Shown here: positions 1 to 8,534 of the stretch, one piece after another
How the letters are laid out: each line of letters opens with the position of its first letter
How positions within the stretch are numbered: the stretch's first letter is position 1
Source of the DNA: an uncultured Porphyromonas sp.
GTDB taxonomy: Bacteria > Bacteroidota > Bacteroidia > Bacteroidales > Porphyromonadaceae
Length of the DNA: 9,079 bases
Assembly (NCBI GenBank): GCA_945867245.1
Contig: CAMBHQ010000022.1
Coordinates: forward strand, 1-9,079
Direction: 5' to 3'
Position numbers and translations under genes: made by a program
Notes under the pieces: model-generated
Database searches by the model: none
Seen by the model: only the letters and a program-made list of their open reading frames with translations
What the model was told of the DNA's origin: nothing

Positions 1-2218
1 TATAGTCTATCAGGTGGCGTAGGTTCGTCAGGATTTCGTTAGTTTCCTGTAGTACATTCATATATACTAGGGACACACGCACATTCTCGCGCTCGCCCTT
101 ATGCGTGCGCTTCATCTGTGTCTTGCGCATCTCCTTAACGAGCTCCTTGAGCTCCTTACCCTTGGCACGAGCCTTCTTGACCTCCTCCATACGCTCGCTA
201 GATATCATCTCTAGCGTTAGCTGGATATAGCCCAGTACTTGGTCACGCACGGGGATGAACTCACGGCGTAGCTCCTCGGGCAGAGGATTGAAGTTATTCG
301 ACACGTGCTCGTTGCAGACATCTGTAGAGCGCTCGATAGCGTAGAGCGTCTGTAGGCATGCATTAGCCCCGAGGTGGAACCACATGCTCTTCTCTAGTAC
401 TTCGTCTGTAGGGATACGACGCAGGCAGAGTGTTTCCTTACGACGCATGGTCTTGAATTCACGCTTGTGCCCCTCTGTCTTATTGCGGAGCTTGCTTAGG
501 GTTTTGAAGTCTTCGTTGAGTAGACCATCTGTAAGCGCTAGATAATCCTTGGCCACATGCTCTAGGAAGCGCACCTGCGTGCGACGTACGTGCTGAGCCA
601 GTAGTGGCCACATCTCCTCGGGCTTCTCGCTGTCTAGTATCTTGATGAATAGTTCGTCCTCGACAGTATCCTTTTTCTTAGCGAAGAGGTGGTCGCTCAC
701 GAGCAAGAATAGGGCGATTGCTGATAGCGCAAACATAGCGACGAATCCTCCGTAGTACATAGCCACAGCGCATATGCACGAGATGATGAACGAGGCACCA
801 GCGGTTACAAACCAGCCCCCGATAACGCCCATCACGCCCGTCAGGCGTCCCACGGCACTCTCACGGCTCCACGCACGGTCGGCGAGCGAGCTACCCATGG
901 CCACCATGAAGGTAACGTAGGTCGTAGAGAGAGGTAGCTTGAGCGAGGTCCCTAGGGCTATCAATAGACCTGCGATTACGAGGTTCACCGAGGCACGCAC
1001 TAGGTCGAAGGCAGCCCCCTGCTCGAGGATGATCTCATCCTTACGGAAGCGACTGTCAATCCAGCGCAACACACTATCGGGCAGGATGGCATCGAAGGTC
1101 TTGCTAAGGCTATGCCCTACACGTACGAGACCACGTGAGATACGCGAGGTACCGAAGCTCTCCTCGCCCTCGTCCTGACGAGATAGATTTACCGAGGTTT
1201 TGATAACGTTCTGAGCACTCTTGCTAAATACGAGCGCTAGTACCATTATCAGACCCGAGCCCACTAGGAAGTACCAAGGCGTAGAGCTAGGGCCGTTATT
1301 CACAGCCATTGTGTAGGTGTCATAAGCGCCATTACCGTTGGCCATATAGTCCTGGAAGGCCGAGAGCCCCGCCAGTGGCACACCGATAAAGTTCACGAGG
1401 TCATTACCCGCAAAGGCGAGCGAGAGGGCGAAGGTACCGATGAGGATGATCACCTTGAAGATATTCACCTTGCAGAAGTGCAGTATCTGCATCACGATAC
1501 CACTCACGATGAAGATAAGACCGAGCAGTGTGTTGGTGTGCTCCGTAAGCCAAGCCTTATTCTCTGCGGTCATAAAGGCAGAGTCCTTGAGCCCCTTGAA
1601 GAGCATAAAGTAAATAATCGCCGTTACCGAGATAGCCCCGAAAATACCTGCGAAGTAAGTGAGGTTCTTTTTGTAGTTGAATGAGAATATAAGACGTGAT
1701 ATCCACATCACCAGAGTCCCGAAGGTCATCGCAACGATCACGGACATGAAGATGGCTACTATCACCTGTAGCGCCTTACTCGTATTCAGTAGCTCCATCA
1801 TCTCGGCTCCGCCAGTAGGGTCGCCTGCTATCTTGAGTACCGAGATCGTAAAGGCAGCACCGAGGAGGTTAAACACCATCGTAACAGTCGTAGAGGTAGG
1901 TAGACCGAGGGTGTTGAATATATTGAGCAGTATGACGTCCGATATCATCGCCGTTAAGCATATAATCAGCACCTCTCGGAAGGAGAAATAGGCTGGATCA
2001 TAGATACCATGGCGCGCAATATCCATCATACCATTACTCAGCGCCGCCCCGATAAACACCCCAAGGGCAGCCACGGCTAGCACCACTTTGAAAGGCGCAG
2101 CCTTGGCTCCGACAGCCGAGTTTAGAAAGTTCACAGCATCGTTGCTCACGCCGACCCAGAGGTCAATCATAGCGAGCACACCTAGAAAGACTAGGAGAAT
2201 TGTAAAGAGAATGTCCAT
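1..2218 (-). CDS. PiT-family inorganic phosphate permease with cytosolic C-terminal extension (3' end cut by window)
   Basis: This is an inner-membrane phosphate permease of the PiT (SLC20-like) family, which takes up inorganic phosphate with a cation. The frame is open from the ATG at 2218 to the window edge, giving 739 residues without a stop. Both halves of the family's inverted repeat are visible. Residues 25-30 (SNDAVN) and 271-276 (GNDLVN) are the two GANDVANA-like signatures. Residues 106-111 (LPTSTT) and 428-433 (LPLSTT) are the paired substrate-site motifs. Hydrophobic segments fill residues 1-20, 45-65, 83-103, 150-178, 187-207, 230-270, 315-332 and 407-510. From about 515 on, the chain is hydrophilic, charged and helical, like the PhoU-like tail of long Bacteroidota PiT proteins; that assignment is inferred. 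The next internal Met (17) would cut the first membrane helix, so I chose Met1. The family usually ends near this length, so few residues should be missing. The gene follows ligA after 271 bp and is probably a separate transcript. Na+ versus H+ coupling cannot be told. Confidence 0.93.
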   Translation of the reverse strand, partial: MDILFTILLVFLGVLAMIDLWVGVSNDAVNFLNSAVGAKAAPFKVVLAVAALGVFIGAALSNGMMDIARHGIYDPAYFSFREVLIICLTAMISDVILLNIFNTLGLPTSTTVTMVFNLLGAAFTISVLKIAGDPTGGAEMMELLNTSKALQVIVAIFMSVIVAMTFGTLVMWISRLIFSFNYKKNLTYFAGIFGAISVTAIIYFMLFKGLKDSAFMTAENKAWLTEHTNTLLGLIFIVSGIVMQILHFCKVNIFKVIILIGTFALSLAFAGNDLVNFIGVPLAGLSAFQDYMANGNGAYDTYTMAVNNGPSSTPWYFLVGSGLIMVLALVFSKSAQNVIKTSVNLSRQDEGEESFGTSRISRGLVRVGHSLSKTFDAILPDSVLRWIDSRFRKDEIILEQGAAFDLVRASVNLVIAGLLIALGTSLKLPLSTTYVTFMVAMGSSLADRAWSRESAVGRLTGVMGVIGGWFVTAGASFIISCICAVAMYYGGFVAMFALSAIALFLLVSDHLFAKKKDTVEDELFIKILDSEKPEEMWPLLAQHVRRTQVRFLEHVAKDYLALTDGLLNEDFKTLSKLRNKTEGHKREFKTMRRKETLCLRRIPTDEVLEKSMWFHLGANACLQTLYAIERSTDVCNEHVSNNFNPLPEELRREFIPVRDQVLGYIQLTLEMISSERMEEVKKARAKGKELKELVKEMRKTQMKRTHKGERENVRVSLVYMNVLQETNEILTNLRHLIDY

Positions 2219-2475
2219 ACAATCGTTGTTGTTTGTCTTTGTTTGTTTGTTTTGTTTGTTTGCTTTGTCGGGGTTGCTTTTGTGGACAGTGCTACCCCAG
2301 CCATCTGCTTTGGGTTATAATAGAGCCTTGGGTAGCCCCTCACCAATCTGAGACTATTGCATAATACGGCACTCGCTTCGTTGTTTGCGACATTCGGGCT
2401 CGGTCATTTACTAGAGTAAACTCCCTTCACCCTCAGTCTTAACGCCTTGCGATTACCGCATTCTCCAAAGTCTAG

Positions 2476-2489
<14 letters not shown>
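2219..2489 (-). other. Non-coding upstream region and leader of the phosphate permease gene
   Basis: These 271 bp separate the ligA stop from the permease start, and I find no supported gene in them. They must hold the permease promoter, but no good TTTG-N19-TAnnTTTG match is visible on the minus strand. The only minus-strand TTTG is at 2466-2469, with TA three bases ahead of it instead of two. The part next to the start codon is rich in CAAA repeats (separate entry). A 7-bp inverted repeat pairs 2291-2297 (GCTACCC) with 2330-2336 (GGGTAGC) and could fold in the mRNA leader. A short near-palindrome, TTTACTAGAGTAAA, lies at about 2407-2420. A dispersed intergenic repeat is possible but cannot be tested from one window. 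Confidence 0.6.
2231..2267. repeat. GTTT/CAAA tetranucleotide repeat tract in the permease leader
   Basis: The plus strand reads as GTTT units. The core at 2241-2262 is GTTT GTTT GTTTT GTTT GTTT G, with imperfect units on both sides. On the coding (minus) strand this is a CAAA-rich stretch starting about 13 bases before the permease ATG, with no U and almost no G, so it should be unstructured in mRNA. Bacteroidota genes seldom use a Shine-Dalgarno site and often have A-rich leaders, so this may help ribosome loading. The repeat is interrupted by one extra T, which should limit slippage. Confidence 0.75.
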
Positions 2490-5056
<2,567 letters not shown>

Positions 5057-5059
5057 ATC

Positions 5060-5680
5060 TTAGAAACGAAGGCTCTGCTCGAAGTCAAGCCTATTTAATA
5101 TGGAGCGACCGAGCGTTACCTCATCGGCATACTCAATCTCGTCCCCTATAGCGACGCCACGGGCAATTACCGAGACGCGCACGGGCAGAGCCTCTAGCTG
5201 GCGATGGATGAAAAAGTTCGTCGTATCCCCCTCCATCGTTGTTCCTAGAGCGAGGATAACCTCCTCGACCTCCTCGCGCTCAATGCGCTCGACTAGCTCG
5301 GCGATACGCAGATCCTCGGGACCCACGCCATCAATGGGCGAAATAACCCCACCCAAGACATGGTAGCGCCCTCTGTACTGCGCTGTATTCTCGATAGCCA
5401 ATACATCGCCCACATGGCGCACCACGCAGAGCGTACGACTGTCTCGGCTCGGATTGGCGCAGATGGCACACACCTCGGTATCGCTGATATTGTAGCAATG
5501 GCGACAGTAGACTATATGGTCGCGCATCTCGGTCAGCGCATCGGCAAAAAGATGCACCTCGGCCTCGCTACGCCCCAGCAAGTGCAGGGTCAGACGCAGA
5601 GCGCTCTTGCGCCCAATGCCCGGCAGGCTACTCAGTTGCTCGACAGCACGCTCTACTAGTCGTGAGGGATAAGTGGTCAT
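5060..5680 (-). CDS. recR: Recombination mediator protein RecR
   Basis: RecR works with RecO (and RecF in some species) to load RecA on SSB-coated single-stranded DNA during gap and break repair in the cytoplasm. The 206 residues match the usual family length of about 200. In order, there is an N-terminal helix-hairpin-helix (LSSLPGIGRKSALRL, about 16-30), a four-cysteine zinc finger (C59, C62, C71, C74), and a Toprim domain from about 82. The Toprim domain includes the strand CVVRHVGDVLAIE with E97, the LGGVISPIDGVGPEDL signature at 109-124 and the TTMEGDTTNFF loop at about 147-157. The C-terminal GRSILNR ending is typical of the phylum. It is the first gene of the recR-GNAT-ligA block. The ATG lies only 15 bases after a strong hairpin that follows rng, with no promoter consensus in between. 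Its transcription may therefore depend on read-through or processing, or on a promoter inside rng. Confidence 0.98.
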   Translation of the reverse strand: MTTYPSRLVERAVEQLSSLPGIGRKSALRLTLHLLGRSEAEVHLFADALTEMRDHIVYCRHCYNISDTEVCAICANPSRDSRTLCVVRHVGDVLAIENTAQYRGRYHVLGGVISPIDGVGPEDLRIAELVERIEREEVEEVILALGTTMEGDTTNFFIHRQLEALPVRVSVIARGVAIGDEIEYADEVTLGRSILNRLDFEQSLRF

Positions 5681-5695
5681 CGTTATAAATAGTCA

Positions 5696-5739
5696 GAGCT
5701 ACCGAGCAGCGCACACTAGTGCGTGCTGCTCGGTAGCTC
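5696..5739 (-). terminator. Long hairpin between rng and recR
   Basis: A perfect 15-bp inverted repeat pairs 5696-5710 with 5725-5739. Inside it, GCAC (5711-5714) can pair with GTGC (5719-5722) around the loop ACTA, leaving a 2-base bulge (5723-5724). It starts 6 bases after the rng stop codon. On the minus strand it is followed by TGACTATTTATAACG, which is AU-rich but not a clean U-run, and then by the recR ATG. It may be the rng terminator, an attenuator for recR, or an RNA-processing site. Confidence 0.65.
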
Positions 5740-5745
5740 CTCGCT

Positions 5746-7332
5746 TTAGTCTTCGTATTCCTCGTCTTCGTTGTACTGGGCCGGCTCATCGTAGCCAATC
5801 TCCAGACCCTCTCTGTCGAGGAACTTATAGTCTAGTAATGCCAAGCTCTGATTAGGAGTTACCTTGATGTTCCCGATCGAGAACCTCCATCTCAGTGCCT
5901 TGGATATTAACCCCTTGGTCAGGTATGCTGCCACATAGGGGTGTACATGTAGGTTGATATAGTCTACCAGGATACCGTCCATCAGAGCGCGCATCTCTGT
6001 CTCGATCTGCTCGACTAGGAGTACCGACGAGGTTATCTTACCTGTACCCATACAGCTGGGGCACTTCTCCTCGGTATTCACCTCCAGAGCCTGACGCACG
6101 CGCTGACGGGTAATCTGCATCACGCCAATCTTGGAGAGCGGCAGGATATTGTGCTTAGCTCGGTCATTGCGCATAAGCTCTTGCATGCGCTTGTAGAGCA
6201 AGTCTCGGTTCTTCTGCTGCTTCATATCGATGAAGTCCACGCAGATGATACCGCCGAGGTCTCTGAGGCGCATCTGACGTGCCAGCTCCTCGGCAGCTGC
6301 GAGATTAACATCTATCGCAGTCTCCTCCTGCTCGGTACTCTTGCGCGAGCGGTTGCCGCTATTGACATCCACCACGTGCATTGCCTCTGTGTGCTCGATG
6401 ACGAGGTAGGCTCCGCTCTTGAAGGTCACGTTGCGCCCGAAAGAAGACTTAATCTGGCGTGTAACGTTCTTCTCATCGAAGAGTGGCAGCTTGCCCTTGT
6501 AGAGCTTGACAATGCCCTCCTGCTCGGGGGCAATGTCGGCAATGTACTCCTTGATATCCTCGTAGCAGTCAGCATCATTGACGTGTATGCTCTGGAAAGT
6601 CGAGCTGAAGGTATCCCGCAGCAAGCCCAGTGTACGGCTGGCCTCCTCATAGACTATGCTAGGGGCCTTGAGCCGTGGCAAGCGTGTTACGCTCTCTTCC
6701 CAACGACGCACGAGCTTACGTAGTTCGCGGTCGAGGCTCTGCGCACCGACACCCTCGGCAGAGGTGCGTACGATGACGCTGAAGTGCTTAGGCTTAATGC
6801 TGTGGATTATTTGCTTGAGGCGACTACGCTCTTCGTTCGAACGTATCTTTAGGCTCGTACTTACCTTGTCGGCAAAGGGCATCAGCACCATATAACGGCC
6901 CGCCAGAGAGAGCTCGGCCGATAGGCGAGGCCCTTTGGTGGAGATAGGCTCTTTGACGACCTGCACGAGCACATTCTGTCCGGCTTTGAGGTAGTCTTCT
7001 ATCTTGCCATCCTTGGGCAAGGCTGGGATGCCCGCTAGTTTGGATAAGGGAGGAATTGTTCCTTGCTTCTCGATGAGCTCTAGTAACTTCTGCTGCTGCA
7101 GGAAGTGCAGCCCTAGGTCGAAATAGTGGAGGAATGCATCTTTTTGGTAGCCTACATCAACGAATGCTGCATTGAGCCCCGGCATAACCTTCTTGACCTT
7201 GCCTAGGTATATATCTCCGACGGCAAAGGCGAGGTCGCGACGCTCACGCTGTAGCTCCACCAAGCGACCGTCCTCTAGGACAGCCATAGATATCTGCTTT
7301 GGGGAGACATCAACGATTAGTTCACTGGTCAT
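5746..7332 (-). CDS. rng: Ribonuclease G (RNase E/G family)
   Basis: This is a cytoplasmic endoribonuclease that cleaves single-stranded AU-rich RNA with a preference for 5'-monophosphate ends; family members mature 16S rRNA and turn over mRNA. At 528 residues it has the RNase G catalytic core without the long scaffold tail of RNase E. An S1-type RNA-binding domain covers about 35-130 (GDIYLGKVKKVMPGLNAAFVDVG at 39-61), with an insertion at about 70-115 that is common in this phylum. The 5'-sensor/RNase H-like part follows. The DNase I-like active site has D322 in VDVNSG and D366 in VDFIDM, the two metal-binding aspartates. The Zn-link is CPSC (C424, C427) followed by GTGK. The chain ends in an acidic tail (about 513-528). 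The ATG at 7332 follows 161 bp of non-coding DNA after the 30-residue basic gene, with no recognisable promoter, so cotranscription from the HU promoter is possible. The hairpin at 5696-5739 comes right after the stop. Confidence 0.97.
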   Translation of the reverse strand: MTSELIVDVSPKQISMAVLEDGRLVELQRERRDLAFAVGDIYLGKVKKVMPGLNAAFVDVGYQKDAFLHYFDLGLHFLQQQKLLELIEKQGTIPPLSKLAGIPALPKDGKIEDYLKAGQNVLVQVVKEPISTKGPRLSAELSLAGRYMVLMPFADKVSTSLKIRSNEERSRLKQIIHSIKPKHFSVIVRTSAEGVGAQSLDRELRKLVRRWEESVTRLPRLKAPSIVYEEASRTLGLLRDTFSSTFQSIHVNDADCYEDIKEYIADIAPEQEGIVKLYKGKLPLFDEKNVTRQIKSSFGRNVTFKSGAYLVIEHTEAMHVVDVNSGNRSRKSTEQEETAIDVNLAAAEELARQMRLRDLGGIICVDFIDMKQQKNRDLLYKRMQELMRNDRAKHNILPLSKIGVMQITRQRVRQALEVNTEEKCPSCMGTGKITSSVLLVEQIETEMRALMDGILVDYINLHVHPYVAAYLTKGLISKALRWRFSIGNIKVTPNQSLALLDYKFLDREGLEIGYDEPAQYNEDEEYED

Positions 7333-7493
7333 TCTTTGATGCTTTTGTTTCTTGTTTTTCTTGCGCTAGCCCAGCGTGATAGGCAGCTACGCCAGGCCCA
7401 TTATGTTCCTCTAGATAAGAGTATGAGAGATTACAGACGAGCACGACTCACCTATAACCCCTCACCCTCGTATCTCTGTCAGAGAACCCAAGA

Positions 7494-7586
7494 TTACTTC
7501 TTCTTCTTGTGACGGTTCTTCTTCAGTCTCTTCTTACGCTTGTGCGTAGCCATCTTGTGGCGCTTTCTTTTCTTACCGCTTGGCAT
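7494..7586 (-). CDS. 30-residue Lys/Arg-rich protein, AURKAIP1/COX24 (mS38-like) type
   Basis: A complete small frame runs from the ATG at 7586 to TAA at 7494-7496 and encodes 30 residues, most of them Lys, Arg or His. It begins MPSGKKRKRHKMATHKRKKR and ends in four lysines. I recognise this as the very short basic protein conserved across Bacteroidota and often annotated as carrying an AURKAIP1/COX24 C-terminal domain. Related short proteins (mitochondrial mS38, mycobacterial bS22) bind the small ribosomal subunit, so a ribosomal role is likely but inferred here from family resemblance. There is no signal or membrane segment. The ATG lies 28 bp after the HU stop, with an AU-rich spacer and no Shine-Dalgarno site, so it is almost certainly cotranscribed with the HU gene. 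Gene finders with a length cut-off would miss it. Confidence 0.9.
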   Translation of the reverse strand: MPSGKKRKRHKMATHKRKKRLKKNRHKKKK

Positions 7587-7614
7587 AGTTCTATATATTT
7601 ATTGTTTTACTTAT

Positions 7615-7887
7615 TTACTTGACGTTCATAGAGAATAGCTTCGAGGGCTTGAAGGCGGGCACACGACGCTGTGGGATCACGATCGTCTCCTTCTTGGAGA
7701 TATTGCGAGCGGTCTTGGCTGCGCGCTCCTTAATGATGAAGCTACCGAAACCACGGAGGTACACACTTTCACCACGCACTAGTGAGTCCTTGATATTCTC
7801 CATAAAAGACTCTACGACTGCTAGAGCCGTCTCCTTGTCTACACCTGTACTTTTAGCGATCTCGCTTACTACTTCGGCTTTTGTCAT
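7615..7887 (-). CDS. HU/IHF-family DNA-binding protein
   Basis: This 90-residue histone-like protein should form a dimer that bends and compacts DNA in the nucleoid. The N-terminal helices (about 3-38, MTKAEVVSEIAKSTGVDK onward) form the dimer core. The family signature GFGSF lies at 46-50, and the DNA-gripping beta arm covers about 52-76. The sequence ends with the usual VPAFKPSK pattern (76-83). At the arm tip, where E. coli HU has R61-N62-P63, this protein has R61-N62-I63, so the intercalating proline is missing; Bacteroidales homologs share this 'RNISK' form. It is preceded by a strong promoter match, leaving a leader of about 43 bases, and is the first gene of a probable HU / 30-residue protein / rng unit. 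HU versus an IHF-like role cannot be decided from the sequence, so I give no symbol. Confidence 0.97.
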   Translation of the reverse strand: MTKAEVVSEIAKSTGVDKETALAVVESFMENIKDSLVRGESVYLRGFGSFIIKERAAKTARNISKKETIVIPQRRVPAFKPSKLFSMNVK

Positions 7888-7936
7888 AATCTAATGATAC
7901 TCTTCGTAGTCTGTATTTGTTCTATTTTTTGTCCTG

Positions 7937-7967
7937 CAAAGATAAGACTTTAATTCGATATACCAAA
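7937..7967 (-). promoter_or_regulatory. Bacteroides-type promoter of the HU gene
   Basis: Read on the minus strand, TTTG (7967-7964, the -33 box) is followed after exactly 19 bases by TATCTTTG (7944-7937). This is a perfect match to the TAnnTTTG -7 element used by the primary sigma factor of Bacteroidota. Transcription should start near 7930, leaving a leader of roughly 43 bases before the HU ATG. The promoter starts about 22 bp beyond the terminator hairpin of the exbD genes, so the two units are neatly insulated. Confidence 0.85.
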
Positions 7968-7989
7968 GACTTACCGCTCAATTAAAGCG

Positions 7990-8025
7990 CTACGGGCTTG
8001 CCTTCGCTGTAAGGCAAGCCCGTAG
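7990..8025 (-). terminator. Terminator hairpin after the exbD pair
   Basis: A perfect 15-bp inverted repeat pairs 7990-8004 (CTACGGGCTTGCCTT) with 8011-8025 around the six-base loop CGCTGT. It lies 21 bp after the stop codon of the second exbD gene and before the HU promoter, as expected for the end of the exb unit. On the minus strand the stem is followed by GCGCTTTAATTG, so the U-run is short and interrupted, but the stem is strong. Confidence 0.8.
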
Positions 8026-8040
8026 TCATTAGTAGTCATT
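8022..8040. repeat. Short tandem direct repeat next to the exbD stop
   Basis: The 9-base word GTAGTCATT occurs at 8022-8030 and again at 8032-8040, separated by one base. The first copy overlaps the foot of the terminator stem. It may be chance or a small duplication, and no function can be assigned. Confidence 0.4.
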
Positions 8041-8046
8041 CAGGAC

Positions 8047-8526
8047 TTAGTCCTGCGTCTTCCCTTGGCGAGCAGAGTAGCTAACGTTGAGCGTATTGGC
8101 ACGACGTAGCTCTTCCTTCACCTCAGCGATGATATTCAACTTCGTATCGCGGTCACCCTTGATGGACACCTGCATACGATGGCGCTTATCCGCTGCGATC
8201 TTAGCCTCAGCCTGCTTAACGTAGTTGTATACGTGACCAGCATCATTGGTAACCTGGTCGTTAAGCTGAATAGCCGAGCTAGTACCGTACATGTGGGTAT
8301 AGGCCTCGGTAGGCTTACCTACATATATAAAGGTAACGAGCGACTTTTCCTCTAGCTTGTCTAGCTCAGTAGCCTGTGGCAGGTTGCTGTAGCTAATCTT
8401 GGGCGATACCTCACGCATAGATGTTACCATCATGATAAAGAAGAGGAACGCAAACACAAGGTCAGGTAGAGAAGACGTGTTCAGCTCTGGCATCTCACGT
8501 CCACCGGCTTTATTAAACTTTCCCAT
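8047..8526 (-). CDS. ExbD/TolR-family biopolymer transport protein (short form)
   Basis: This 159-residue protein belongs to the ExbD/TolR family, whose members join an ExbB/TolQ proton channel and pass the proton-motive force to TonB or Tol proteins at the outer membrane. It has a short cytosolic N-terminus (1-19), one membrane helix (about 20-38) and a periplasmic domain. D22, at the cytosolic end of the helix (LPDLVFAF), sits where the family's essential proton-binding aspartate lies. The periplasmic part contains the ExbD-like segment VSIKGDRDTKLNIIAEVKEELRR (120-142). It begins 8 bp after the stop of the longer ExbD gene, so the two are cotranscribed, and it ends at the hairpin 7990-8025. 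Bacteroidota often encode two different ExbD proteins after one ExbB, which would lie beyond the window edge. Whether it serves TonB or another motor cannot be told. Confidence 0.93.
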   Translation of the reverse strand: MGKFNKAGGREMPELNTSSLPDLVFAFLFFIMMVTSMREVSPKISYSNLPQATELDKLEEKSLVTFIYVGKPTEAYTHMYGTSSAIQLNDQVTNDAGHVYNYVKQAEAKIAADKRHRMQVSIKGDRDTKLNIIAEVKEELRRANTLNVSYSARQGKTQD

Positions 8527-8534
8527 TTACGTAG

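Noticed and set aside
1478..1991. Two plus-strand frames of 68 and 104 codons
   Set aside because: They are antisense to the phosphate permease, whose frame is continuous with both PiT signatures. They carry no family features.
2231..2267. CRISPR-like or minisatellite array
   Set aside because: The units are only 4-5 bases long, with no spacers.
2088..2351. 87-codon plus-strand frame with a hydrophobic stretch, spanning the permease start
   Set aside because: The hydrophobic Phe/Leu/Cys run comes from translating the GTTT repeat tract. The rest is antisense to the permease, so there is no support for a membrane protein.
6151..6723. 190-codon open frame on the plus strand
   Set aside because: It lies fully antisense within rng, whose catalytic motifs are intact. 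The translation shows no recognisable domain and looks like the reverse-frame shadow of a real gene.
7333..7493. Possible extra small gene or promoter between the 30-residue gene and rng
   Set aside because: No frame of useful length begins with a start codon, and the minus strand has no TTTG at all, so no consensus promoter is visible. The inverted repeats there are only 4-6 bp.
7619..7894. 91-codon plus-strand frame opposite the HU gene
   Set aside because: It is almost coextensive with the HU gene on the other strand and has no recognisable features.
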